This document shows, piece after piece, positions 1 through 7,569 of a stretch of DNA of 64,000 nt. The stretch covers positions 1 through 64,000 of the forward strand of contig DASZBX010000089.1 of the NCBI GenBank assembly GCA_035943635.1, in the 5' to 3' direction. The translations under genes were made by a program, and so were the position numbers. Position 1 is the first letter of the stretch. The number at the start of each line of letters is the position of its first letter. The stretch comes from DASZBX01 sp035943635 (GTDB lineage Bacteria; Actinomycetota; Actinomycetes; Streptomycetales; Catenulisporaceae). The notes under the pieces were generated by a model. The model was given only the letters and a program-made list of their open reading frames with translations. It was not told the origin of the DNA and did no database searches.

Positions 1-456
1 GTCGTTGTCCGGCTCCACCGCCAGCTGCACCCGCCGGGCGCCGTCGTCCCGGATCCGGCGCAGCGTCTCGCGGGCCAGGTCCCGGCCGTAGCCGCCGCCG
101 CGCAGCCCGGGGGTGACCCCGAGCCCGAGCAGCCAGCCGACCCGCGGCGCGGCCGAGACCGCGCCCAGGCAGTAGCCGATCAGCCGGGCGCCGTCGTCGG
201 CGAGCAGGCAGTGCCGGGCGTGCAGGTCCATCAGCTGCCTGAGGGTGAAGAAGGGGTAGGCCAGGATGCCGAACACCTCCTTGTCCAGCACGTGCAGGGC
301 GTCGAGGTCCTGTTCCTTGGCCGAGCGGATCACCACGGGTCCGTTGGTCACCGCCCATCCGCTCCAGCCCATGTCGAGCCCGCCCACGTGGCGCTGCTCC
401 CAAAGATCCGGCGACCCGGTGCCCGGTTCGGGCCGGATCAGCCCTGCGTCGTCCAT
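1..456 (-). CDS. GNAT-family N-acetyltransferase (C-terminus cut by window edge)
   Basis: The reading frame opens at an ATG at 456 and runs off the left edge, giving 152 codons. The protein fits the GNAT fold: an N-terminal strand (VVIRSAKEQDLDALHVLD), a central strand (ARLIGYCLGAV), then LLGLGVTPGLRGGGYGRDLA, which carries the acetyl-CoA pyrophosphate-binding loop R-G-G-G-Y-G. GNAT enzymes transfer an acetyl group from acetyl-CoA to an amine or a protein N-terminus; the substrate cannot be told here. It lies 107 bp downstream of the PASTA kinase gene on the same strand and may be cotranscribed with it. The missing part should be only the last few dozen residues. Confidence 0.8.
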   Translation of the reverse strand, partial: MDDAGLIRPEPGTGSPDLWEQRHVGGLDMGWSGWAVTNGPVVIRSAKEQDLDALHVLDKEVFGILAYPFFTLRQLMDLHARHCLLADDGARLIGYCLGAVSAAPRVGWLLGLGVTPGLRGGGYGRDLARETLRRIRDDGARRVQLAVEPDND

Positions 457-563
457 CGCCCACGCGCCTCCCACCCACTCCGTCCCCGACCGCTCACCTT
501 TGATAGTAGAACTCTCGGTTACTCATGGGAAGGGCGGCTTTGACGCACAGTCAGCGGGAATGG

Positions 564-2525
564 TCAGTAGGAGTAGATGGTCACGGTCGACCCGGTCGGC
601 GCCATCGAGTTGCCGCCCGGGCTCTGCCGGAACACGTCGTCGATCAGGGTCACGCCCTCGTCCGAGACCTTGAACCCGGCCGCCTGGAGTTTCGCCGTGG
701 CCTGCGACACCGACAGGCCGGTCACGTCCGGCACCAGGGTCTGGGCCGGCCCGCTGGAGAGGGTCAGCACGATGACGGTGCCCGGCACCGCGCTGCCGGT
801 CGGGGTGTAGGAGACCACTGATCCGGACGGCACCGAGTCCGAGGCCGTGGTGGTCGAGGAGATGCCGACCTTGAACCCGGCACTGGTCAGGTCGGCGGTG
901 GCCTTGCCCTGGGTCTCGCCGGTGACCGACGGGATGGTGGCCGGGGCCGGACCCTTGGAGACGTCTATGGTGACGGTCGAGCCGGCCTTGGCCGGGGAGC
1001 CGGTGCCCGGGTTGGTCCCGATCACCGCGCCGCTCTGCACGGTCGAGTTGTAGACGTCCGACACCGACACCTGGAACCCGTCGCTGGTCAGCGCGCTCTC
1101 CGCGCTGCTCAGGCCGAGTCCGCTGACCGAGGGCACCTTCTTGAACGAGGTGCTGCCGTAGTACCAGGCGCCCAGGCCGGCGGTCAGCGCCAGGACCAGG
1201 ACGCCGATCAGTATGTACAGCCCGCGCCGGGAGCGCTTGCGCCGGCCGCCGGGGGACAGCTCGTACGGCTGGTTCGGGTTGGTCCGCGGCTTGACCTTCA
1301 GCGGCAACGGCTCGGCCGACACCATGGTCCGGTCCACCAGGCCCGGGTCGACCCGGGTGTGCTCGGCCCGCGGGTTGCCGGGCGGGAACGGCCCGCCCTG
1401 GGCCGCGCGCCGGACCACGGTGGCCCGGTCGTCCTCGGACGGCGCGGCCGGCGGCCTGGGCCCGGCCGCCGGGGGCAGGCCGACCTTGGTCCGGTCCGGG
1501 ATGACCTGGTTGACCGGCAGCACCACGGTCCGGTCGGTCGGCCGGCCCGGGTCGGCGCCGAAGTCCAGCGCGGCGGCCGGCAGGTTGGTGTAGACCGAGC
1601 GCAGCTGGGCCCGGAAGGCCGCGGCGTCCGGCGGGCGGTTCTCCGGCTCGCGCGCGGTGGCCCGGGCCACCAGCGCGTCCAGGGCCGGGTCCAGCCCGGG
1701 CACCAGGCCGGACGGCGCCGGGACCCGCTCGGACACGTGCCGGTGCGCGATCTCCATCGGGGTGCCGCCGACGAACGGCTTGCGCCCGGTCAGCAGCTCG
1801 AACAGCACGATGCCGGCCGAGTACACGTCCGAGCGGGCGTCGCAGGTGCCGTCGCGGACCAGTTCCGGGGCCAGATAGGAGACCGTGCCCATCAGCCCGC
1901 CGCCGGGCATGGTCTGGCCCAGGGTGGAGGCGTCGTCCGCGCTCATCGAGCGGGCCAGGCCGAAGTCGGTCACCTTGACCGCGGCCGCGAAGGTGCCGTG
2001 CTGGGCCAGCGCCTGCTCGCTCAGCAGCACGTTCTCCGGCTTGACGTCCCGGTGCACGATCCCGGCCCGGTGCGCGGCGGCCAGGCCCGCCAGCACCGCG
2101 TCCACGATCTCCAGCGCCTCGCGCGGGCTGAACCGGCCGCGCCGGCCGAGCAGCTGGCGCAGGGTCAGGCCGGGCACGTACTCCATCGCCAGGTAGGCCA
2201 GCGGCGGCATCGCGGTCAGGCCCTTGCCGCCGCCGACCGCGGGCAGCACCGACTGGTCGAAGACGGCCACGATGTTCGGGTGGGCCAGCTTCGCCGCGGC
2301 CTTGGCCTCGCGGATGAACCGGTGCACGTACTCCTGGTGCACGGCCAGCTCGGGCTGCATCACCTTGAGCGCGACCAGCCGGTCCAGCCGGTTGTCCCAG
2401 GCCCGGTACACGGTGGCCATCCCGCCCTGGGCCAGGCGGGACTGCACCGCGTAGCGCCCCTCGAGCGTGCGCCCGAGCAACGCGGCGTCCAACGCACTGG
2501 CCTGCTCCGGATTGGCTGTGTTCAC
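564..2525 (-). CDS. Membrane Ser/Thr protein kinase with three extracellular PASTA domains (PknB/PknL-like)
   Basis: 653 aa from GTG. An N-terminal Hanks-type kinase domain occupies about residues 25-290: glycine loop LAQGGMATVYRAWD, ATP lysine in LVALKVM, catalytic loop HRDVKPENVLL, magnesium loop DFGLARS. A Pro/basic linker follows, then one membrane segment (YILIGVLVLALTAGLGAW, about 445-465) and three extracellular PASTA repeats to the C-terminus (VPSVSGLGL, IPSVTGETQ, VPDVTGLSV). PASTA kinases bind peptidoglycan fragments or lipid II outside and phosphorylate division and wall proteins inside. The GTG was chosen because a -10-like TAGACT ends 7 nt before it with no Shine-Dalgarno, fitting a leaderless mRNA. 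The upstream ATG at 2606 lies inside a long inverted repeat and adds unconserved residues. The Rv2175c-like protein at 6242 is a candidate substrate, because the M. tuberculosis homologue is phosphorylated by PknL. Confidence 0.93.
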   Translation of the reverse strand: MNTANPEQASALDAALLGRTLEGRYAVQSRLAQGGMATVYRAWDNRLDRLVALKVMQPELAVHQEYVHRFIREAKAAAKLAHPNIVAVFDQSVLPAVGGGKGLTAMPPLAYLAMEYVPGLTLRQLLGRRGRFSPREALEIVDAVLAGLAAAHRAGIVHRDVKPENVLLSEQALAQHGTFAAAVKVTDFGLARSMSADDASTLGQTMPGGGLMGTVSYLAPELVRDGTCDARSDVYSAGIVLFELLTGRKPFVGGTPMEIAHRHVSERVPAPSGLVPGLDPALDALVARATAREPENRPPDAAAFRAQLRSVYTNLPAAALDFGADPGRPTDRTVVLPVNQVIPDRTKVGLPPAAGPRPPAAPSEDDRATVVRRAAQGGPFPPGNPRAEHTRVDPGLVDRTMVSAEPLPLKVKPRTNPNQPYELSPGGRRKRSRRGLYILIGVLVLALTAGLGAWYYGSTSFKKVPSVSGLGLSSAESALTSDGFQVSVSDVYNSTVQSGAVIGTNPGTGSPAKAGSTVTIDVSKGPAPATIPSVTGETQGKATADLTSAGFKVGISSTTTASDSVPSGSVVSYTPTGSAVPGTVIVLTLSSGPAQTLVPDVTGLSVSQATAKLQAAGFKVSDEGVTLIDDVFRQSPGGNSMAPTGSTVTIYSY

Positions 2526-2532
2526 ATTTCGG

Positions 2533-2538
2533 AGTCTA
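2533..2538 (-). promoter_or_regulatory. -10 box of the PASTA kinase promoter (leaderless)
   Basis: TAGACT on the minus strand ends seven bases before the GTG at 2525. That places the transcription start at or next to the start codon. No purine-rich ribosome site is present. The box overlaps the outer edge of the long inverted repeat 2536-2700. Confidence 0.4.
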
Positions 2539-2700
2539 GTGCCGCGGCTGTAAATGTTCGCCCCTTCCCGGCTCACCGCATCCCGCCTGACTGCGGAGCA
2601 GGACACGCCCGAGTACGGGTAAGTACGAGGGCGGTCCTGCTCCTCGTCAGCCGGGCGCGGTGAACCGGGAAGGGGCGAACATCTACAGCCGCGGCACTAG
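2536..2700. repeat. 165-bp inverted duplication at the kinase promoter
   Basis: Arm 2536-2579 and arm 2657-2700 are reverse complements at 42 of 44 positions. Complementarity continues imperfectly inward: 2581-2603 pairs with 2635-2656 around a GAGCAGGAC core. The whole block could fold into a cruciform or a long RNA hairpin with a short loop near 2610-2625. The left arm begins inside the -10 box of the kinase promoter, so the right arm is a mirrored copy of the promoter-upstream DNA in which TAGACT has become TAGCGA. No transposase and no clear target duplication are visible. Confidence 0.85.
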
Positions 2701-2944
2701 CGACCCTTCGACCGCCTGCGCCTTCGTCGACCGGCGAGAGTTCCCGGTGGTTCATCGTCTTCCCCCAGCTGCTGTGCGGACCCCTGATGTGACAGATGTC
2801 CCGACCAGCCCGATAAATACACTCCGGGCGCCGAATGCGGCCGGGTTGAGACGAAACCGTGTCCTGCCGCGGCGAACGACGGCGGCCGCGGTCGCCGTGA
2901 CCGGCAACCGCGCCCGCCGCGGGCGCAGGGCCCTGCGCGGCTGC
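2701..2944. other. Gene-free spacer between thiG and the inverted repeat
   Basis: No credible reading frame. GC-rich dyads near 2875-2945 (for example GCGGCCGCGGTCGC and CCGCGGGCGC) lie just beyond the thiG stop and may terminate the thi operon, but there is no T-tract. Confidence 0.4.
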
Positions 2945-3772
2945 TCAGCCGGGCAGCGCGGGGGAGGAGGCGTGGGCCCGGCGCCGGACCGGGATCCGCC
3001 CGGCCAGGTGCGCGTTGCGCCCGGCCCGGACCGCGTCCCGCATGGCCAGGGCCATCCGCTCCGGGTCCTGCGCCCGGGTCACCGCGGTGGCCAGCAGCAC
3101 CGCGCTGCAACCGAGCTCCAGGGCCAGCGCGGCGTCGGAGGCGGTGCCGATCCCGGCGTCCAGGACCACCGGCACCCCGGCCCGGTCCACGATCAGCTCG
3201 ATGTTGTGCGGGTTGCGGATGCCCAGGCCCGAGCCGATCGGCGCGCCCAGCGGCATCACCGCCGCGCAGCCGAGCTCTTCCAGCCGCCGGGCCAGCACCG
3301 GGTCGTCGTTCGTGTACGGCAGCACGGTGAACCCGTCCGCGACCAGGGTCCGCGCGGCCGCGAGCAGCTCGACCGGGTCCGGCAGCAGGGTGTCCTCGTC
3401 CGCGATCACCTCCAGCTTCACCCACGAGGTGCCCAGCGCCTCCCGGGCCAGCCGGGCGGTGCGCACGGCCTCGCCCGCGGTGTAGCAGCCGGCCGTGTTC
3501 GGCAGCACGTCGATCCCGCGCCGGGCCAACAGGTCCAGGATCGAGCCGCTCACCCCCGGGGTGACCCGGCGCAGCGCGACCGTGGTCAGCTCGGTGCCCG
3601 AGGCGGCCAGGGCCCGGTCGAGCACGTCCATGTTCGCCGCGCCGCCGGTGCCCATGATCAGGCGGGAGCGGTACGTGCGGTCCGCGAGGACGAAGGGATC
3701 GTCCGGCGTAACCGGCAGCGCCTCCGGCAGCCCGCGCAGGTCGCCCGCGATCGCGGTGCCCAGATCCGTCAT
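2945..3772 (-). CDS. thiG: Thiazole synthase ThiG
   Basis: 275 aa. ThiG is a TIM-barrel enzyme that forms the thiazole phosphate of thiamin from deoxyxylulose 5-phosphate, dehydroglycine (from ThiO in organisms of this type) and sulfur carried on ThiS thiocarboxylate. Diagnostic stretches are SRLIMGTGG near the N-terminus, WVKLEVIADEDTLLPD (containing the Schiff-base lysine of the VKLEVI motif), LGAPIGSGLGI and the phosphate-binding VVLDAGIGTASDAA. The start is the ATG of MTDLGTA, five bases after the thiS stop; the longer open frame to 3931 is only overlap with thiS. It is the last gene of the riboswitch-controlled thiO-thiS-thiG operon. Confidence 0.96.
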   Translation of the reverse strand: MTDLGTAIAGDLRGLPEALPVTPDDPFVLADRTYRSRLIMGTGGAANMDVLDRALAASGTELTTVALRRVTPGVSGSILDLLARRGIDVLPNTAGCYTAGEAVRTARLAREALGTSWVKLEVIADEDTLLPDPVELLAAARTLVADGFTVLPYTNDDPVLARRLEELGCAAVMPLGAPIGSGLGIRNPHNIELIVDRAGVPVVLDAGIGTASDAALALELGCSAVLLATAVTRAQDPERMALAMRDAVRAGRNAHLAGRIPVRRRAHASSPALPG

Positions 3773-3777
3773 CGTCC

Positions 3778-3993
3778 TCAGCCTCCTTGTACAGCGGTCA
3801 GGATCTCCACCACATCGCCGTCGGCGAGCGCCCAGCCGGGCCACTGGGTCCGCGGCACGACGCTGTCGCCGACCGCCACCGCGATCCCGGACCGCGCCCG
3901 GCTGACCTCGGCCACCACCCGGTCCAGGCACGTGCCCGGCGGCCAGCTGCCCGGCGTCCCGTTCACCGTCACGGTGATCGTCGGCGCGCTCAC
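3778..3993 (-). CDS. thiS: Sulfur carrier protein ThiS
   Basis: 71-aa ubiquitin-like carrier ending in Gly-Gly (TAVQGG), the residue pair that is adenylated and converted to the thiocarboxylate supplying sulfur for the thiazole ring. The beta-grasp pattern is visible: ITVTVNGT at the start and LADGDVVEILTAVQGG at the end, matching the usual length. The GTG start overlaps the thiO stop by four bases (GTGA), implying translational coupling. The ORF can be extended upstream to 4185, but that part is antisense-like shadow of thiO. Confidence 0.95.
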   Translation of the reverse strand: MSAPTITVTVNGTPGSWPPGTCLDRVVAEVSRARSGIAVAVGDSVVPRTQWPGWALADGDVVEILTAVQGG

Positions 3994-5240
3994 CGGCCGG
4001 CCCCCGCCGGCCGGCGCGGCTGGAACTCTCCGGCCCAGCCGGGCAGGTCGCCGCCGGCCAGCAGACCGGCCACCAGGTCCGCGGTGACCGGGGTCAGCAG
4101 CACGCCGTTGCGGTAGTGCCCGGTGGCCGCGATCAGCCCGGGCAGCGCGGTGCGGCCGAGCACCGGCGCGTTGTCCGCCGCGCACGGACGCATCCCCACG
4201 CTGATCTCGGCCAGCGGCAGCTCGCCGATCCCGGGGAACAGCACGTGCGCGTCCCGGAGCAGCTCATATACCCCGCCGGCGGTCGGCTGCGGGTCGAATC
4301 CGGCCTCCTCGGCGGTCGCGCCGACCACCAGCTCGCCGTGCACGCGCGGGGCCAGGTAGACCTTGCGCCCCCGGACCAGGCCGAAGACCGCCCGGCTGAC
4401 GAACGGCCGCTGCGGCGCCGGCACGGCCAGCCGCAGGATCTGCCCCTTGACCGGCCGGATCGTGGGCAGCAGGCCGGACGGCAGGCCGCCGATCGCGTTC
4501 GACCAGGCCCCCGCGGCCAGCACCACCTGCGCCGCGGCCAGGCGGGCGCCGTCGGCCAGGCGCACGCCCACGGCCGCGCCGGCCTCGATCAGGATCTCGG
4601 TCACCGCCTGCCGGTGGATCGGGGTGGCGGTCCGCTCCAGCGCGGTGTGCAGCGTGGCCAGCAGCCGCCGGTTGTCGACCACGTTGTCCTGCCCGGCCAG
4701 AAATCCGCCGTACACGCCGGGGGCCAGGAGCGGTTCCAGCTCGCGGCACTGCGCGCCGGTCAGGGTCTCGGAGGCCAGGCCGAGCCTTCGGTGGAACCCG
4801 GCCGTCTCGGCCAGCACGGCGCCGTCGTCCCGGTCGTAGGCCACGGACAGCGTCCCGCAGGCCTGGTAGCCGGCCGCGCCCGGGCCGACCCCGGCGTCCG
4901 CCTCCAGTTCGCGGACGAACTCCGGATAGCGCCGGGCCGACTCGAGGCTGAGCGCGAGCACGCCCTCCTCGCCGTAGTGCGCCTCGCTGACCGGGGCCAA
5001 CAGGCCGGCCGCGACGGTCGAGGCCGCCTGCGGATGCCCCGGGTCGGCCAGGGCGACCCGCAGGCCCAGCCGCCGGGCCCGCCAGGCGATCGCCGAGCCG
5101 ATCAGGCCCGCCCCGATCACGATCGCGTCCAGACGGTCGGCGGGATCCGGCCGGCCGGCCGGGTACGCGGGCCCGGATTGCTCCGAACGGGCGACGGGAT
5201 CAGGTCGGCCGAGGGGGCCGGAATGGTCGGACTGCTGCAC
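3990..5240 (-). CDS. thiO: Glycine oxidase ThiO
   Basis: 416 aa, a DAO-family FAD flavoprotein that oxidises glycine to dehydroglycine for thiazole synthesis. The Rossmann FAD motif is AIVIGAGLIGSAIAWR at about residues 30-45, followed by GLRVALADPG. Conserved core stretches include VKGQILRL, VVGATAEEAGFD and the C-terminal RNGVLLTPVTADLVAGLL, typical of glycine oxidases. The GTG at 5240 was chosen because GGAGGG sits just upstream and the TPP riboswitch ends immediately before it; the in-frame ATG at 5372 lies upstream of the aptamer and is not usable. It is the first gene of the operon and overlaps thiS by 4 bp. Confidence 0.93.
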   Translation of the reverse strand: MQQSDHSGPLGRPDPVARSEQSGPAYPAGRPDPADRLDAIVIGAGLIGSAIAWRARRLGLRVALADPGHPQAASTVAAGLLAPVSEAHYGEEGVLALSLESARRYPEFVRELEADAGVGPGAAGYQACGTLSVAYDRDDGAVLAETAGFHRRLGLASETLTGAQCRELEPLLAPGVYGGFLAGQDNVVDNRRLLATLHTALERTATPIHRQAVTEILIEAGAAVGVRLADGARLAAAQVVLAAGAWSNAIGGLPSGLLPTIRPVKGQILRLAVPAPQRPFVSRAVFGLVRGRKVYLAPRVHGELVVGATAEEAGFDPQPTAGGVYELLRDAHVLFPGIGELPLAEISVGMRPCAADNAPVLGRTALPGLIAATGHYRNGVLLTPVTADLVAGLLAGGDLPGWAGEFQPRRPAGAGR

Positions 5241-5246
5241 GAGCCC

Positions 5247-5347
5247 TCCCTCCACCGCCGGTCCGGTACGTGCGGACCCGCGGCCAGGTTCAAACAGTCG
5301 GGGGCCGCGTGCCCCCCTCTCAGCCCGCCGCGCGCGGGCTCCCGTGG
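5247..5347 (-). promoter_or_regulatory. TPP riboswitch (THI element)
   Basis: Read on the minus strand, the segment contains the aptamer landmarks in order: ACGGGAGCCCG of P1/P2, the conserved CTGAGAGG (5316-5323), a GC stem, CGACTGTTTGAACCTG (GAACCTG at 5285-5291), then the ACCGG arm and a terminal GGAGGGAGG. The last element doubles as the thiO ribosome site, so binding of thiamin diphosphate would likely hide the Shine-Dalgarno and stop translation of thiOSG. No separate terminator is seen between aptamer and gene. Confidence 0.93.
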
Positions 5348-5430
5348 TGGATGTCAAGTCGAACTTGCGCACGAGTCTAGCCGTCGGCGCCGAGCCCGGT
5401 CGCCGCCCGACCCGTCCCGCGACACGGGAA

Positions 5431-5472
5431 GCGCCACCCGGCGGCCGAGTGTGGGCTCGGGCCGGGTGGCGC
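5431..5472 (-). terminator. Hairpin after the 5537-6133 gene
   Basis: GCGCCACCCGGC (5431-5442) and GCCGGGTGGCGC (5461-5472) form a perfect 12-bp stem with an 18-nt loop. It lies past the stop of the minus-strand membrane-protein gene and upstream of the thi promoter region, so it could insulate the two. No T-run follows. Confidence 0.55.
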
Positions 5473-5536
5473 GGGGAGGGCAGGCGCGCGGGGCGCGCAT
5501 GGTCGGGGGAGGGGTCTGCGGCGCTCGCCGCAGCGC

Positions 5537-6133
5537 TCAGGAACCGGGGGTCGCCGCGGCGGGCGGGGCGGTCAGGCCGTGCGCCAGCACGCCGTACCAG
5601 GTCAGGATGGCCAGGATCAGGCCCAGCAGGCCCAGGATCAGGCCGCCGACCCCGGCCGCGCGGGCCCAGGCCGGGGCCCGGCCGCTCAGCAGCAGGCTCG
5701 GCGCGGCCAGCACGCCGGCGCCGAACAGCAGCGCGGCCAGCGCGAAGATCCCGCCGATCACCGCTTCGGCGTGCCAGCCGCTGGTCAGCGCGGTCAGCCC
5801 GATCTGGTTGGCCTCGGTCTGGCTGGTCGCGGCCTTGGCGGTGACCTGGTCCCAGGCCGAGGCCCGGCTGTTGTAGACCGAGCCGAGCCAGCTGCCGCTG
5901 AGCGAGATGAAGCCCAGCGCCAGCGCGGTGAAGCCGAAGGCCCCGGCGACCAGGCCGGACGACTCCTCGTCGCCCTCCTCGTCCTCGTCCAGCTCTTGCA
6001 GCTCCTCCGGCAGCATGCTCCCGGCGGTCAGCAGCTCCTCGGCGTCGCCGAGGTCCACCGCCACCGTCTTCTCGGAGTCGAGGTCGACCACCGTGGTGGG
6101 GGTGGAGTCAGGTGAAGAATTCGTGGTGTCCAT
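5537..6133 (-). CDS. Membrane protein with acidic N-terminus, unknown function
   Basis: 198 aa. Residues 1-60 are hydrophilic and end in a strongly acidic run (QELDEDEEGDEESS). Three hydrophobic segments follow at about 62-82 (LVAGAFGFTALALGFISL), 122-145 (AVIGGIFALAALLFGAGVL) and 160-182 (GGLILGLLGLILAILTWYG). I do not recognise a family. It is transcribed away from the Rv2175c-like gene, with a 108-bp intergenic region shared by both promoters, and ends ahead of a 12-bp hairpin. The acidic cytoplasmic-looking tail suggests interaction with a basic partner, but that is inference only. Confidence 0.75.
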   Translation of the reverse strand: MDTTNSSPDSTPTTVVDLDSEKTVAVDLGDAEELLTAGSMLPEELQELDEDEEGDEESSGLVAGAFGFTALALGFISLSGSWLGSVYNSRASAWDQVTAKAATSQTEANQIGLTALTSGWHAEAVIGGIFALAALLFGAGVLAAPSLLLSGRAPAWARAAGVGGLILGLLGLILAILTWYGVLAHGLTAPPAAATPGS

Positions 6134-6228
6134 AGGCGGTCACCTTAAGCCTTCCAACTGAGGTTCTGGTAAAAATTCCGGCCGGATCGGGCATCCGTGC
6201 GCCAGACGGACGGGGTCCGGCCCGGCGA

Positions 6229-6234
6229 TACACT
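6229..6234 (+). promoter_or_regulatory. -10 box for the Rv2175c-like gene (leaderless)
   Basis: TACACT ends exactly seven bases before the GTG at 6242, and no Shine-Dalgarno is present. The transcript probably begins at the start codon. Confidence 0.45.
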
Positions 6235-6241
6235 GAGAACC

Positions 6242-6607
6242 GTGACCATTTCCTCCACTGAGCTCGATCAACTCGTCCCGGCCTGGCTGACCGTGCCCGA
6301 TCTGGCCGCCCGCCTGGACCTGCCGGTCACCAAGGCGCGCCAGCTGATCAAGGACCGGCAACTGCTCGCGGTGCGCCGCGGCACCCCGCCGGTGTTGTCC
6401 ATCCCGGCCGCCTTCCTCGACGGCGCCGTCGTGGTCAAGGGCCTGACCGGCACGATCACCCTGCTCGCGGACAACAAGTACACCGACGAGGAGGCGATCC
6501 GCTGGCTGTTCACCCCGGACCGGTCGCTGCCCGGCAGCCCGGTCGAGGCCCTGCTCCAGGACCGCGGCACCGAGGTGCGCCGGCGCGCCCACGCGCTGGG
6601 TTTCTAG
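6242..6607 (+). CDS. Rv2175c-family DNA-binding protein
   Basis: 121 aa. An N-terminal winged-helix/excisionase-like region (WLTVPDLAARLDLPVTKARQLIKDRQLLAVRR) is followed by the Rv2175c C-terminal region (TGTITLLADNKYTDEEAIRWLF). In M. tuberculosis Rv2175c is encoded next to pknL and is a substrate of that kinase; here a PASTA kinase gene lies 3.7 kb away. The start is the GTG at 6242, set by the -10 box seven bases upstream; the in-frame codon at 6197 would lie within the promoter. The gene ends two bases before thiE (TAG then GTG), so both are read from one transcript. Confidence 0.85.
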   Translation: MTISSTELDQLVPAWLTVPDLAARLDLPVTKARQLIKDRQLLAVRRGTPPVLSIPAAFLDGAVVVKGLTGTITLLADNKYTDEEAIRWLFTPDRSLPGSPVEALLQDRGTEVRRRAHALGF

Positions 6608-6608
6608 G

Positions 6609-7295
6609 GTGGGCGCCGCTGCGGCCGACCTGCTCGCCTCGGCCCGGCTGTACCTGTGCACGGACGCCCGGGAACGCCAGGGCGACCTGGCCGGGTTCCT
6701 CGACGCGGTGCTCGGCGCGGGGGTCGACATCGTGCAGTTGCGGCAGAAGGGCATGGAGGCGCGGGCCGAGCTGGCCGCGCTGGAGGTGTTCGCGGACGCC
6801 TGCGCCCGGCACGGCAAGCTGTTCGCGGTCAACGACCGGGCCGACCTGGCCTCCGCCGGGTCCGCGCCGGTGCTGCACCTGGGCCAGGACGACCTGCCGG
6901 TCGCGGCCGGGCGCCGGATCGTCGGCCCCGAGGTGCTGATCGGCCGGTCCACCCACGGGCCGGAGCAGGTCGACGCGGCGCTGGCCGAGCTGCGGGCGCA
7001 CAGGCCGGGGTACTTCTGCGTCGGCCCCTGCTGGCCGACGCCGACCAAGCCCGGCCGGGCCGCCCCCGGCCTCGGCCTGGTCGGGTACGCGGCCCGGCAG
7101 GCCCCGCCGGCGGCCGGATCCGGGGCCCCGCCCTGGTTCGCGATCGGCGGGATCGACCAGGCCACGGTCGGCGAGGTGCTCGCGGCCGGGGCCCGGCGGA
7201 TCGTGGTGGTCCGGGCGATCACCGAGGCCGCGGACCCGGCGGCGGCCACCCGCGAGCTGGTCCGGCTGCTCGGCCCGGCGGACCCGGCGGCCTGA
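6609..7295 (+). CDS. thiE: Thiamine-phosphate synthase ThiE
   Basis: 228 aa TIM-barrel enzyme joining hydroxymethylpyrimidine diphosphate and thiazole phosphate to give thiamin phosphate. Family landmarks: LYLCTDAR, VDIVQLRQKGMEAR (diphosphate contact), FAVNDRADLA, VLHLGQDDLPV, IGRSTHGPEQVDAA, YFCVGPCWPTPTKP and PWFAIGGID. The GTG start lies one base after the stop of the Rv2175c-like gene, so expression depends on read-through or coupling. thiE points away from thiOSG, a divergent pairing also found in mycobacteria, but here two unrelated genes lie between. No riboswitch precedes it. Confidence 0.95.
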   Translation: MGAAAADLLASARLYLCTDARERQGDLAGFLDAVLGAGVDIVQLRQKGMEARAELAALEVFADACARHGKLFAVNDRADLASAGSAPVLHLGQDDLPVAAGRRIVGPEVLIGRSTHGPEQVDAALAELRAHRPGYFCVGPCWPTPTKPGRAAPGLGLVGYAARQAPPAAGSGAPPWFAIGGIDQATVGEVLAAGARRIVVVRAITEAADPAAATRELVRLLGPADPAA

Positions 7296-7569
7296 GCCCG
7301 GCCCGAGCGCGCGGTGAAGCCGGCCGAAGCCCGGGCCGAGACCGGCCCGAGACCGCCCTGAGCCCGGTCACCTGCCCTTGATTCCCCGGCCGGACCCCCG
7401 CCCGCACCGACGCGCACCCGGCCCGGCCCGGCCGAACCCCCTTGCCACACCGGTATAACGCTTGCGAACCGCCGAGCCGCGGGGTTAGATTCCGCAATAA
7501 CGAAACGAAACCGTATCGAATCGATTCGGAACGCCTCCGATACGGCCGACCACGAAGGAGCGGCAAGAC
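7296..7569 (+). promoter_or_regulatory. Promoter and operator region of the MFS exporter
   Basis: No gene. A candidate promoter is TTGCGA (7462-7467), 18-bp spacer, TAGATT (7486-7491). Downstream lie a perfect 12-bp palindrome CGAATCGATTCG (7517-7528) and an overlapping inverted repeat CCGTATCG (7511-7518) / CGATACGG (7538-7545). This is the expected form and place for binding by the TetR regulator encoded at 9215. AAGGAG (7555-7560) is the ribosome site. Confidence 0.6.

Noticed and set aside
2660..4087. 475-aa open frame on the plus strand across thiG and thiS
   Set aside because: It is antisense to well-supported thi genes, is Arg/Gly/Pro-rich and has no family features; it arises from GC bias.
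4116..5876. 586-aa plus-strand open frame opposite thiO
   Set aside because: It is the complement of a recognised flavoenzyme and its riboswitch.
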